Shown here piece by piece: positions 1 to 10,109 of a stretch of 64,000 nt of DNA. The notes beneath the pieces are model-generated. The model did not search any database and was not told the origin of the DNA. It saw only the letters and a program-made list of their open reading frames with translations. The DNA comes from Leptidea sinapis (taxonomy: Eukaryota; Arthropoda; Insecta; Lepidoptera; Pieridae), in NCBI RefSeq assembly GCF_905404315.1, contig NC_066272.1:7936001-8000000 (forward strand). Reading direction: 5' to 3'. A program made the position numbers and the translations under genes. How positions within the stretch are numbered: position 1 is the first letter of the stretch; each line of letters begins with the position of its first letter.

Positions 1-115
1 CCTATATATAATCACACAAGTGATTCCTCTGGTGTTGCATGAGAATGTGGGCGGCGGTGATCACTTAACACCAGGTGACCCGTTTGCTCGTTTGTCCTCC
101 TGTTCCATAAAAAAA
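1..115 (+). repeat. SINE-like repeat fragment, family S1
   Basis: The block with GTGGGCGGCGGTGATCACTT followed by a CCAGGTGACCCGTTTGCTCG-like stretch and an A-rich tail recurs at 23120-23240 (minus), 36385-36488 and 46880-46990. Copies end in a short A-run, as in a retroposed short element. It enters the window already truncated at its 5' side. The family is recognised only by internal recurrence; class assignment is inference. Confidence 0.6.
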
Positions 116-521
116 ATATAGCCCGTAATAGTAAATAGCATATAGTGTAAGAGTGTGAAAAGCGATTAATCAACAAAATGCATCAAGTCAAATTATAAGT
201 GAATTAAAAGTAATATTTGAAATAATTTTGGCTCGAAAGTACCTCCATTGTAAGTAGAGCTTAAACATATAATATCCTTGATATACCATTTTCACAGATA
301 AACGACGTAAATGCTATAAATTTCTAAAGGAAATAAGATCGGGTCCGGATGCATTCATTCGAGCAGGAGTGCAGATATCCGTTTTGATTCTGAAGCACTA
401 TTCAGTCGTGATCTGAAACGTTAATGAAATACGGTATTTAAAAGTATTTAAACGATTCGTTTAATACTTACATTGTTACTATGTGTATATTACGATTATA
501 TAATGTATGTGTATATTTATG

Positions 522-822
522 ACAGTAAATGACGAGACGAGCAGGACATTCAGCTGATGGTAATTGACACGCCCTACCCATTACAATGCAGTGCCACTCA
601 GGATTCTTGAGAAACCCAAAAGTCTGAGCGGCACTACAATTGCGCTCGTTACCTTGAGACATTTAAGTTCTCATTTGCCCAATAATTTCACTAGCTACGG
701 CGCCCTTCTGACCGAAACGCAATAATGCTTACGCATTACTACTTCACGGCAGAAATAGGCGCTGTTGTGTTACCCATAATCTAGCCAGCATCATGTGCAA
801 AGGAGTCTCCCACTGGTAAATT
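522..822 (-). repeat. SINE-like repeat, family S2, near full length
   Basis: This is one of the longest copies of a repeat that recurs at 1125, 8319, 10909, 11109, 16738, 29485, 34688, 39793 and 60283. Read on the minus strand it begins with the CCAGTGGGAG-type edge, passes through GGCTAGATTATGGGT and CACAACGGCGCCTATTTCTG, and ends in a block reading as GAGCGGCACTGCATTGTAAT then a CGTCCTGCTCGTCTCG-like edge. About 300 bp. No A/B box promoter was evident, so 'SINE-like' is a working label. Confidence 0.65.
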
Positions 823-1124
823 TATGTATGTTGAAGTATGTGTATCGTATTAAATATATTATTGCCCTGCACCAATAGTACAGACTGTGCCTATAAGTTC
901 GGGGCAAGATAATTTGTGTAGAAGTGTGTCAATATTATAACATGAATAATTATTCTAATTATTGTAAATAATTTCATATTTTAACAAAACGGCCCGTTGA
1001 CTTCCTCTGCCTTTCCATCAGTTCTGAAGCATATTGTCTTATTGATCTTTCAAAATGGGGGCAGATTCTGACTTTTAATGAGTTTGTTTTTTTTATGTTT
1101 TATATATTGTTGTATATTTTATGT
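823..1124. other. AT-rich spacer
   Basis: There is no convincing coding frame or repeat match to other parts of the window. The sequence is mostly A/T with short homopolymer runs. Confidence 0.5.
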
Positions 1125-1372
1125 CAAAATGATACTGATGGTAAGATGGTAAGTGATACGCCCTGACCGTTGCGATGAAGTGTCGCTCAGGATTGCGGTT
1201 GTCACTTTGGGATGTAAGTATAATGTCTCTAGTATTTATTTTAATTTATCCCAGTATTTCACTTGTTTCGCCACCCCCAAACTGAAATACATTAGTTCTT
1301 CGCAGTAGAAAAAAGGCGCCGTTCAGATACCTGCACCTAGTCAGAATCGTGTGTGCAAAAGTCTACCAAGTA
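1125..1372 (-). repeat. Diverged S2 repeat
   Basis: A decayed second copy of S2, in the same orientation as the copy at 522-822. Matching blocks include the GATACTGATGGTAAG edge, the CTCAGGATTG block and the AGAAAAAAGGCGCCGTT block, in the order expected for a minus copy. Many substitutions and small indels make it older than its neighbour. Confidence 0.45.
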
Positions 1373-1442
1373 AAGAGATTTCTAAATATATTTTATTAAA
1401 CTGCATGCATTCTGTGTATGTATTGAATAAAAAAGGAAAGAG

Positions 1443-2340
1443 AGAATGCATCCCTACCGTACACCAACACGTGTGAGGAAACTTTCCGAATCGACGTCAT
1501 CAATTCGAACAGTCGCAGTTCCACCCTCGTAGAGTCGATGTATGAGACGAACTAAATGATTGGGAACTCCCATCTTACGTATAATGTCCCAGAGCTTATG
1601 CCATTTCACAGTGCCGAAGGCCTTGCGAAAGTCAACAAAGCAGATATATAGTGAGATGTTAAACTCTCTAGATTTCTCGATGATTTGTCGAAGTATTAAA
1701 ATCTGCTCCCTGGTTCCGCGACTCTTGACGAAACCTGCTTGTTCCTGAGCTATTTCCGGATTCATAAAAATTTGCAGTCTAGAGTTGATGACCTGAAGGA
1801 GGACCTTGCTGGCGTGTGAGATCAGTCTATGAGTTTGTAGTTGCTACATTTTTCGTGGACCCCTTCTTGTGTAGTGGTACGAGCACGGAGTGCGCCCAGT
1901 CTTTAGGCCATTTTTCTGTGTTTCAAACACGATTGCAGATTACATGCAGCATTTCTACTCCGTGTTCCCCAATTGCTTTGAAGATCTCTATCGGGATGTC
2001 GTCACTTCCTATAGCTTTGTTTTTCTAAAAAAAAAACGGGTGATGAATTGCGGCTCTAATTTCACTCATCAGCACACAAGGTTCTTTATCATTATAGGTA
2101 CACTTCAAAGAATCACTACTGTTAACCGATGATGTACTGTTGTCGGTAACAAGATCCTCACAGTATGCTCTCCACACACCCACGATATCAATAATTTCCG
2201 TAACAGTTGCTCCATTTTAGTCCTCGACAGCCCAGATTTGGGTTGAATTGAAGATTGATGCAATGATTTTTTTTAAATAAATCTTTCGTCTCATGGCGCT
2301 CTGCGTTCTTTTCCAACTTTAGAGTTGTTTCCAACTGTTG
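1443..2340 (-). pseudogene. RTE-type LINE reverse transcriptase fragment
   Basis: The minus strand encodes a continuous reverse-transcriptase stretch at 1454-1765. It contains the finger/palm signature QAGFVKSRGTREQ, then a LYICFVDFRKAF block (domain A, first catalytic Asp) and WHKLWDIIRKMGVPNHLV. Upstream on the same strand (about 1780-2340), broken frames read as SDDIPIEIFKAIGEHG and YCEDLVTDNST, which precede the RT core in RTE-clade LINEs. The YADD box, endonuclease and thumb are absent, so it is truncated at both ends. The lesions include frame changes near 1780 and an A-run near 2030. Domain A usually ends in KAFD; here it reads KAFG. RTE assignment is by pattern and is fairly secure; activity is excluded. 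Confidence 0.75.
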
Positions 2341-2399
2341 ATGTTTCTGAGATGGTTGTTACGATTTCTGCGAGAAAAAGATTGAATTTGAACTTGAGA

Positions 2400-2670
2400 G
2401 ATAGCATAGTTTTTATTTCGATTTGGGACCCATAATATCTTTATTTCCAATATTTGTTTTGTATTATAGACATATTTTCTATGAGAGAATTTATTGACGC
2501 ACGTTTTGACTATTTATTGAGTTCTGCTCTGAAACAATTTTATTATAACAACAGGGAGCATATTTTACGAAATAATTCTTGATATTGTTATAAAATATTA
2601 TTGACAAATTCATAAAAACTGAATTTTATTTATTATATTGACTTAGAAAAACGTCTGTCGCGTCAGCTAG
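2400..2670 (+). mobile_element. Helitron-like 3' end
   Basis: The sequence GTCTGTCGCGTCAGCTAG ends in CTAG and is followed directly by T, the CTRR|T ending expected of Helitron 3' termini inserted in an AT site. Similar ends occur at 30530, 33325 and 53485 (plus) and, reversed, at 3652, 27859 and 46532. The 5' limit is not visible, so the start given is approximate. Confidence 0.4.
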
Positions 2671-2901
2671 TATGTAATAAATAATTCCATATCCTATCGA
2701 TACTAAATCCAACACACATAAACATTATTAAATACTATACACGACAAAATATATTCTTAATATATACATTTTATTTTTACAGAACTAATGAATGTTGTAT
2801 CGTAAAAATTATTGTAATTGACAATTGAACAATTTGACTTGTTTTGTTTAAGCTTTAATTATTATTATCTTATGTATCCAAAACAAAATTTATAACCAAT
2901 A

Positions 2902-3072
2902 TTTATGAACGATGCGGGACTGGAATTTGCGACCTATCGCGTTCCGTGCGAGTGCTCTTTCACTGAGTCAACCGTTCGAGTGACGTATCGTTGATAAATC
3001 TTGTATATGTCTTGCTCAACGCTCAGGTTGTGGCTACATCTACAGGATCGACTTTACAGTTGATAACCTGAG
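2902..3072 (-). repeat. tRNA-derived SINE, family S3
   Basis: Read on the minus strand this contains an A-box-like stretch (TTGACTCAGTGAAAGAG) and a degraded B-box region before GTCCCGCATCGTTCAT. The same arrangement, better preserved, is at 63425-63580, and another is at 40145-40335. Here the B box is damaged. The plus-strand right part (CAGGTTGTGGCTACATCTAC) matches 40290-40310. Confidence 0.6.
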
Positions 3073-3651
3073 AGGCATAGGCTTCTGTTTTTATAATAAT
3101 AAAAAAACAACAAGAAGGACTCTGAAAGCAATGTAATAATTTAGGGCCTTTGTTTTGGTGACCTAAAATAACACTTAGTAAGATATCAAAACGGTAAAAA
3201 GGTTTGTAGTTTTAAATAAGTTATCTAATTTGGATGCTTATTAAAATTCCTTTTGCTCGTCGCTTTAATTTTACTCTTATATTATTCACCAAATAACAAT
3301 GTAATCAAAGATTTACACAGACTTTTTTACATTATACTTTTAAGAGAAACACCATTAAAATGCAAATAATTTCTATAATGTTATATGGTGATAATATGGT
3401 TAAAGGTATTTCTATTCGGTATTCTACATTTGAACACTAGAAGACTGATTTTTTTTTAATAAAATGGAAATTCTAGATTGCGCAACGAAAATTTGTACAA
3501 GATTACTGAAATTAATGACCCTGTTAATGCCTAAACATTCACAGAGCAAACAGTTCACTCAACTAACTGAGGTGAGCGGGGGTACTGACAGCTTATACAG
3601 GATGTCCCACGGCTATGCCACATGGAGGGGAATTACCTTAAATATTGTAGA
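3073..3651. other. AT-rich spacer
   Basis: No supported gene. Around 3600 a stretch (CAGGATGTCCCACGG) resembles a mariner-type terminal motif, but no matching opposite end was found. Confidence 0.4.
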
Positions 3652-3892
3652 CTAGCTGACTCGGCAAACGTTGTTTGCCATATAAATTATTTTAATAGTT
3701 TGACCGCGGTTTAGACATTGGAACATAACTTAATTTTTCTAAAATTAAGGAATTTTTCTAAAATAAACGTAACCTAAGTTATTCCTTATTACATCAGCTA
3801 CCTGCCAATAAAAATCCCGTCATCGGTCCAGCCATTTAGAGATTAGCCGGAACAAACAGACAGACAGACATACAAAAATTTTAAAATGTGTT
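3652..3892 (-). mobile_element. Helitron-like repeat, 3' end at left
   Basis: On the minus strand the repeat ends ...CGTTTGCCGAGTCAGCTAG with T next to it. The internal block (GGCTGGACCGATGACGGG on minus) and the CAGACAGACAGACAT stretch are typical of short lepidopteran Helitron derivatives. It shares the CGGCAAACGTTGTT block with the copy at 46532-46818. No Rep/helicase coding is present, so it is non-autonomous. Confidence 0.5.
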
Positions 3893-4377
3893 ATTTTGGT
3901 GTTAACGTATATTATATATATTCATATACATGTAATAAAAAATTGTTATTTCAATATAACAAACAGAGACCCCAATTTTATTTATATGTATGTATAGATG
4001 TAACATTTTACTAAATGAAGACTTTATTTTAATTAAACAACAAACAATTTAGACTGCTTGAATGTAGATGCCCTGTATATAAATAGGTCAAAGATAGGTA
4101 TGTAGTTAAATATAACTTTGTTTAAGCAGGTATACCTAAATCAATTGCATTGCTACTATGTATTTTATATATAATTTTATTAGTACATACGAGTATATGT
4201 GTAGTAAGCAATTCCTGCTTGCCTTGTGGATTTATATAAGATCTATTTTCCGAAATTAAACAAATACTTTTATAGGATTAAAACGCTTGTAATTGTAACT
4301 GTGTTTTTACATTAGATTTTTACGTAAAAGTTACATTTTTATTTTATTAAGCCCGACGTTTCAAGACCTTTCCAGTA
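3893..4377. other. AT-rich spacer
   Basis: Nothing beyond low-complexity A/T sequence is supported here. Confidence 0.5.
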
Positions 4378-4402
4378 GGCCGATTCACGTATATTCTAAC
4401 GA
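4378..4402 (+). repeat. Harbinger left terminal inverted repeat
   Basis: The first ~25 bp match the reversed right end (6289-6313) with one indel and a few mismatches. The shared core is CGATTCACGTA. Confidence 0.65.
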
Positions 4403-5012
4403 TCCAAAAATCGTTGTAGTTCAGAAGTCGTCCTATTGAAACTTGGTCCAAAATTGGTATTCACGTACTGATTCGATTGGACGACAACTCAATAGGACTG
4501 AAACTCAGCGACTTATCGACGACTTGCGATAGGACATTGCCAGTCTAATTCTACTATTTCTTTATTTTCTACCATATTCTTTTAAATATGTTTATTATGA
4601 TATAAGAGTCTTTTGCTCAGTTACTAGTACTCAACCTAACAATATTTGAAGCCGTAGAGTAGTAAAAAGGTACGGTATAATTATTTTTATACAGAAATTA
4701 ATAGGCTGAAAATGAAAAGCCGAAGTGATTGTTAAGACTGATTAAAGATAATTATTATTAAATACTTTCAAAAAACAACTTGGACAAAATTCTTTTAATT
4801 TTGAAAATTTTTATGATTATTACATTTATTTGTTATGTAGGTAGGTAGCTAGTTTAAAATTATTGTTATTAAAAATAGTTACTATTTTTTATAATTATTA
4901 GTCTATTGATAGAATAACATTACTAAATTATTAAAATTATATTTTTAAAAAAGGCATATTTTATTTAAGTAAATATGAATCAAAATATAAAAGTAAAAGA
5001 AATGGATTATAC

Positions 5013-6061
5013 CTAGAAAATACATGGTTTCCCCAGCATTATACCTTTGGTTTATATATGCATTGAGTCTATTATGACGCCATACGGTTGAATCATATGT
5101 AGATCCAGGATTGCTAGGATCTATACATAATATGTTGAGATCTGAATCACAAACCTAAAAAAATGCATAAAGTAAGTTATGATAAATCAAATCTAAAAGT
5201 ATCAACACTAGTGTTGATACTTAGAATCATTACATTTAATGAGTGATAACCCTTTCTATTAAAAAACCTTTCCTCATGGTTTATAGGTCTGAATATTGCA
5301 ATATGGGTCCCGTCAATACATCCAACAACTCCAGGCATTTTAGTTTTTTCATAAAAGCTGTAATATGTACAATATTTAATAAATAAGTAGGTATTTAATT
5401 AGTCCAATAAGATAGGTAAATGTACAAATGTACCTTCTCTTTATTCTATCTCTTCCATCCTGAGTAAGAGGAAAATAAATATATTTTTTAAATAACTCGA
5501 CATCATTGAGTGCTTTAGTCACCTGTCGCACTGCTCTAGATACTGCAGGTTGAGATACCGAGTTGAAGTTACTCTGACCAACAATGGTTTGGTAAGAGCC
5601 GGTAGCATAAAATGCTAGTGCTATTAATACCTATAATGTAAAAAAGCATATGATCTTATAATTTATTTAATTAAAGTTTTAAATATAGTAAATATCTAGT
5701 CAGTTAAGTAGGTACCTACTAAGATCTTTCTTGGTAACGACGAACCTAAATAGGAAAATAAGTATAGTATGCGAATAATTTAATTTACCTTATCAGTAAC
5801 AGAGAGAACATCACTCCTACGCTCTCTTGGAATTAGAAGTACGAGGTCTTCAATAAGACCAAGGACTAAATCCTTGGTAAGGCAAAATGTTTTAACAAAT
5901 TCCGTATCAGTCATTTGGAAAGCACAATATTTGCTGTTCCTCATATTATTTCGGCGTCGACGTTCTCTTCGCCGGTCTTCCCTTTCGGAAAGATCCAAAA
6001 GTAGCCAAGACAAGCTCATATTCATGTTTATGGCAAAACTTTCAACAGCCAACAACTGCAA
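5013..6061 (-). pseudogene. HARBI1-like transposase, multi-exon, 3'-truncated
   Basis: Exon 1 (6061-5789) encodes an Arg-rich N-terminus then FVKTFCLTKDLVLGLIEDL, the HTH-like region of HARBI1 proteins. A GT donor follows VTDK. Exon 2 (about 5630-5434) reads VLIALAFYATGSYQTIVGQS and SVSQPAVSRAVRQV, classic Harbinger motifs. Exon 3 (about 5357-5234) carries the MPGVVGCIDGTHIAIF block, with the first catalytic Asp in CIDGTH. Exon 4 (about 5154-5013) reads VCDSDLNILCIDPSNPGSTYDS, with the second acidic block. Each junction shows AG/GT dinucleotides in compatible phase except exon 3 to exon 4, where the best fit would lose about three residues. The expected downstream block with the third acidic residue is absent before the left end. 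The family acts as a DDE nuclease with a Myb-like partner; this copy cannot be active alone. Confidence 0.75.
5197..5222. repeat. 26-bp perfect palindrome
   Basis: The half-site AAGTATCAACACT is followed directly by its exact reverse complement, with no spacer. It sits at the exon 3/intron 3 boundary of the Harbinger gene. Confidence 0.9.
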
Positions 6062-6288
6062 ATGACTAACTTCAGTTCAGCGACTTCTCAGACGTTCGAT
6101 TTGACATTAAATCGTTGATAACCGATTCTCAAAAGATAGCAGAATACCACTGATCCAACGATTGAAGTTCGTCTAGATGACGTGAATACGCTTTAGCGAT
6201 TTTTGGATAGGATCGTTTCTCGATCGTGCGATTTAAATCACGTGAATACGAATCGTAGGTGAACGACAGATGTCGCTGCGATATCGCT

Positions 6289-6313
6289 CATGTAAAATTA
6301 CGTGAATCGGGCC
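6289..6313 (-). repeat. Harbinger right terminal inverted repeat
   Basis: This is the partner of 4378-4402. Reversed it starts GGCCCGATTCACGTAATTTT. Confidence 0.65.
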
Positions 6314-6429
6314 TCAGATCTCGATTTCAGGGGAACTGCAGATGAAATGAGTCAAAGGTAGTATTTGTCATAGATGTCATTATGAAGTTTTGCGCCATTT
6401 ATTGCTCTGAGGTGGTTGTGTAGTAGTAT

Positions 6430-6840
6430 ATAGTATTGTGTATTTGTAATACCAAAAATCTTCTCGACCCAAATACCGCAGTGTCTGAAGACGAAGGTTT
6501 TCACACAGTGTGTGTTGCCAGTGATGACTTACAGTACGCAGACGTGGTCTCTAACTATGGGCCTTATGAGGAAGCTCATTGTCGCTCAGAGGGCAATGGA
6601 GAGGGCTATGAGATCGAATCAGAAATGCGGAGATCCGCAGGAGAACCAAAGTCACCAACATAGCCCAAATTATTGCGAAACTGAAGTGGCAGTGGCCAGG
6701 GCACATAGTTTGACGGACAGATGTCTGGTGGGGCAGATAAGTCCTCGAATGGCGACCACGTACCGGAAGACGCAGTGTTGGTATGCTCCCCATAAGATGG
6801 CCTTTGTCCAGCAGTGAAAGTCTTCCAGCTGATGATTTTG
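6430..6840 (+). pseudogene. RTE-type LINE C-terminal fragment
   Basis: The plus strand encodes MLPVMTYSTQTWSLTMGL and LIVAQRAMERAM, the C-terminal signature of lepidopteran RTE-type reverse transcriptases. Frame-shifted traces of the following KLKWQWAGHI and GRPPTRW blocks come next. The end near 6790-6835 has the ...GTCTTCCAGCTGATGAT tail. Stops and frameshifts are present. Related tails are at 8858-9135, 36826-37080 and 62695-63075. Confidence 0.7.
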
Positions 6841-7294
6841 ATTAACGCGAGTGTTACACTCGCGTAAATCAAAAGAAAATGCTATTTTCCGATTGTGTTC
6901 CTAATTGTTCTGTGTTTTATAAAGTCGATGACTCAAACAATAAAACTGACGATGTCGCTATTACATTAGAGCCACATGTGAAATAAGTGCCCAGCACCTA
7001 GAACCATTATCGTTACAATCCGCCCAAAGTGGGCTTGCGGGAACATAAACGGATTTGCAAGTGCCGTTTATGTGAACTACACCGGCCGGCTTACATTACT
7101 ATCCTTACAAATGTTCGTCTTAACTGTTTTGCTACACAAATTAAGACATTATTACAACTAGTTACTGAAATCTTATACGATGATATTACACAGACTATAT
7201 TTACACTAATCTACTTAAGGTGAAGCGTCAAATTGTCAATATTTTCGCCTTTTTAATACTAAAAAATAATTTACAAATAATAAACAATTTGTTG
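6841..7294. other. Unassigned spacer
   Basis: A modestly GC-richer patch at about 7020-7100 breaks otherwise AT-rich sequence. No gene or repeat could be supported. Confidence 0.4.
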
Positions 7295-7375
7295 CGTCTT
7301 TGAAGTGATAACTCTCACTTCTGGGATTAATTAAACAAATAATATTTGGAACCAAATTTTTATGAAGCCACAACC
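7295..7375 (-). repeat. S3 SINE tail fragment
   Basis: The block AAGTGATAACTCTCACTTCT and GGGATTAATTAAACAAAT matches 40398-40430 and, inverted, the tail at 63541-63575. The tRNA-like head is missing. Confidence 0.5.
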
Positions 7376-7454
7376 TGAGAGTTGAAAAAAGCATACAAGA
7401 TTTTATACGCGCCGTACATGACGAGAGTTGTCAAACTTTAAGGCATAGATATTT

Positions 7455-7550
7455 TCAACAGCTCAGTCAACAATACTCGTAGCTTAATAGAAAATTGCTT
7501 ACTTCAGACGCTGTAGACCCGGGTTCGATACACCTACCAGTGTACGGATT
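7455..7550 (+). repeat. tRNA-like SINE head
   Basis: An A-box-like stretch (CAACAGCTCAGTCAAC or GTAGCTTAATAGA) lies upstream of a good B box, GGGTTCGATAC. The body does not fold into a credible complete tRNA by eye, so a tRNA-derived retroposon is more likely than a gene. Confidence 0.4.
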
Positions 7551-7599
7551 TTTTTGGGTTATGTAATATTAAAAGAAATCTCTAGTAAGTTCAGGATCA

Positions 7600-7990
7600 A
7601 ATCGAACAGAGAAAAAGGATAAGTATTGTGATGTGTAAGCGGGATAAAGTCTAGTATAATTTAAATTAAAAGATGGAACGGAAGAGAATATTTTGAAAAA
7701 AGACAAATGGAAACAGATCCGTGGGTATATAAGCCGTACTATGCGCGTCCTATGGCAGTCCTAGTTGAGACTCGAAAGTTAAAAAAAAGGAAAAGAAGAA
7801 ATAGAAGAAGAAGAAGAACACGCTACGAGAGACTAGTGTTTGGTGCGGTGTGATCTGCTGAAGGCACCGCCATCGACAAGAAGAACAGTATTTAATTGTA
7901 CAAGAGGAACAGCAGCACACCGGTGAAGTTCGATAAAAGTGAACACTCGTTCCTTTGAGCAGAGTATTTATTGCCTGACCCACTCTCGTG
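7600..7990 (+). promoter_or_regulatory. Possible solo LTR with TATA box
   Basis: GGGTATATAAGCCGT at about 7723 is a good TATA box. It is followed after about 25 bp by a CAGTCCTAG initiator-like site, then by a purine-rich tract (AGAAGAAATAGAAGAAGAAG). This is reminiscent of an insect LTR U3-R region. No TG...CA limits with a target duplication could be fixed, and no gag or pol flanks it. Confidence 0.3.
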
Positions 7991-8318
7991 CCAATAATAT
8001 AATACTTGAGCCACCATTACTATACCATATTAATTTTTTTGTACTTAATTTATTTTTAACAACAATTACAAAGGTGTAGGCTATTTACACTCCTCATCAA
8101 CTAGTTTCAATATTCGTATTAAGACCTCTTTATAACATCTACACTCGAGTAGGATATAAATTATCAAATATGATTCATGTGATGTTTATGAAGCAGAAGT
8201 AATTAACTTGGAGCGGTGCGGTGTTGCATTAAAATTTATTGGCCACTACAAACTTTATTGAGCTCTTTATTACATCCATTATTGATATAAAAAATACATT
8301 TATTATTAATTATCTTTA
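7991..8318. other. AT-rich spacer
   Basis: Nothing supported. Confidence 0.4.
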
Positions 8319-8586
8319 CCAGTGGAAGGCTCCTTTGCACAGGAAGCCGGCTAGATTATGGGTACCACAACGACGCCTATTTCTGCCGTGAAGCAGTAAT
8401 GTGTAAACATAATATTGGTAATAATACGTACTGGGCAAGTGATACTTAACATCTTATGTCTCAAGGTGACGAGCGCAATTGTAGAAGCGCTCAGAATTTT
8501 TGCGACTTTTGAAGAATCCTGAGCGGCACTGCATTATAATGGGTAGGGTGTATCAATTACCAGCAACTGAATGTCCTGCTCGTCTC
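8319..8586 (+). repeat. S2 repeat, near full length
   Basis: It begins ACCAGTGGAAGGCTCCTTTG, passes through GGCTAGATTATGGGTACCAC, and ends in the CTGAATGTCCTGCTCGTCTC edge. A short internal part around 8410 has diverged. Confidence 0.65.
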
Positions 8587-8857
8587 TAATTGTCATAAAA
8601 AGTTCTACTAAAAATATAAATTAGATTTAATAATAAGTGTAACTTGTGAATAGTGCAGAAAAGTTAAAGTAATAGTTAGCCAATGCAATTGCATATCAGG
8701 CCATATTTTATTAAAATGTTTCATTTGATTTTTTATATAGCACTATTATAATTAGCCAAAATTACTCTCAATTATTTTTTTATTAAGTGTGTTTGGAGAA
8801 CTTTTAATAAGATCGACCGACAGGTTCTCGCTTCTAATTAAATATTACTGTTAATGT
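8587..8857. other. AT-rich spacer
   Basis: Nothing supported. Confidence 0.4.
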
Positions 8858-9137
8858 TACCGACATAGCCCAGATGGTTGCGAAACTGAAATGGCAGTGT
8901 ACAGGGTACATAGCTTGACGGACAGATGGCCGTTGGGGCAGTAAAGTCCTAAATGGCAACCACGTACCGGAAGACGTAGTGTTGGTAGGCTATCTACAAG
9001 ATGGACCAACGCGGACGATCTGGTCAAGATCGCCGGAATAGACTAGATGAGGGCAGCGCAGAACCGATCGTTATGTTAATTTTTGGGGGAGGCCTTTGAC
9101 CAGCAGTTGACGTCTTCCGGCTGATGATGATGATGTT
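8858..9137 (+). repeat. RTE-type LINE 3' tail
   Basis: The sequence follows the 3' coding end of the RTE family (traces of DIAQMVAKLKWQCTG), then the GGGGGAGGCCTTTGACCAGC block. It ends in a GATGATGATGATG microsatellite, the usual (ATG)n-type 3' end of this family. Frames are broken. Confidence 0.7.
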
Positions 9138-9687
9138 TAATGGAAAGACAAGCGAGATTTCATGAGATTTTTGTAAGATCGAATTACATACATGAGCTAA
9201 CATGATCTATGAATAAGCAGTCCGAGATGTTTAAATGGTACTTATGCTGTCGTAATAATGATCTAAATACATCGATGGAATATTTCATGCAAATTGTTAC
9301 AGTTTTTGTCGAATGCGTGTGTAAATGAAGGCAACTGAACGGATGTGCTGCTCGTAAATACTGGCCGGTTCCGTTTTTCCGTTTCCTGACCAAGGCTTCT
9401 ATTACTGCTACGTCTTATTCAAATTACACACTCAATTATACACTTATGCAACTAAGTGCTTTCAAGATTTATTATTATGATGTACGATAAATTTTATGTT
9501 AGTAAGTAACGTTGGCGTGACGGAGCAGGCAACATAATTAGTGGTGAGATTTATTATTGACGTCTTAAATATTTTGAGACAGTACAGCCATTGTAGTATT
9601 ATACCTCCAACTCAGAAGTAAAGCAAATATATTCTTGTTTATTTATTTTAAAGAAAAAAAATACACGTCCGTTAAATTCGTCGTAAC
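9138..9687. other. Unassigned spacer
   Basis: No recognisable gene. The small minus-strand frame at 9184-9393 has no motif. Confidence 0.4.
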
Positions 9688-9965
9688 ATGGCCAACTGTG
9701 TCAAGTTTTTTTTTTCGCCCAGACAAAGGGAAAGGGCTACCCTCCGGGATAACGACGGGAGTCAGGTGGTCAATGCTCTTGCAAACCAACGCAGCCTAAG
9801 TCTGCGTTGGTTATGTGGGACTCACGTAAAACGTAAGTGCCTACCCACTAAACACCACCTGAGGTTGGCTTTGAGCAAGTGCCCTCTAAGCCTTCATCGA
9901 AGGCGACCTTCTCTTGGTGAGAGAGAGGCGCAAGCGGAACTCCCTATGGAGTATCGCTGAGATTG
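9688..9965 (+). other. GC-rich island with strong hairpin
   Basis: This is markedly more GC-rich than its surroundings and open over 90 codons from ATG at 9688, but the product has no motif I recognise. An 11-bp perfect stem (AACCAACGCAG at 9784-9794 and its complement at 9802-9812) with a 7-nt loop lies inside. Probably a fragment of a retroelement; no family is assigned. Confidence 0.4.
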
Positions 9966-10027
9966 TGTCAAGCTCGAATCAATCCAATATATACCCGTGC
10001 GAAAATGATCTGTCGAAGTATCTCTCA

Positions 10028-10109
10028 GTGACAAGCATCTGTCATTGTCAGCGCGTTAGAACTGTCACTACTACTACCTTCACAATCCAAATCAACAGAT
10101 GCTTGTCAC
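10028..10109. repeat. Inverted repeat, 15-bp arms
   Basis: GTGACAAGCATCTGT (10028-10042) and its exact reverse complement (10095-10109) flank a 52-nt spacer. Confidence 0.7.

Larger units (their letters stand above)
4378..6313 (-). mobile_element. PIF/Harbinger DNA transposon, defective
   Basis: A 1.94-kb element. Its left end begins GGCCGATTCACGTATATTCT and its right end, reversed, begins GGCCCGATTCACGTAATTTT; they match apart from one extra C and small differences. Subterminal motifs such as GATCC/AAAAATCG and CACGT recur on both sides. Inside, the minus strand encodes a HARBI1-like nuclease (5013-6061). Harbinger elements normally also encode a Myb/SANT-like partner; there is no room or signal for it here, and the nuclease lacks its 3' exons. 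It is best read as an internally deleted copy. A clean 3-bp target duplication is not apparent. Confidence 0.75.

Noticed and set aside
3600..3660. Mariner-type terminal motif (CAGGATGTCCCACGG)
   Set aside because: No matching opposite end or TA flank pair was found within reach.
9184..9393. 69-codon minus frame
   Set aside because: No motif, no repeat partner, no splice context; expected by chance in this much sequence.
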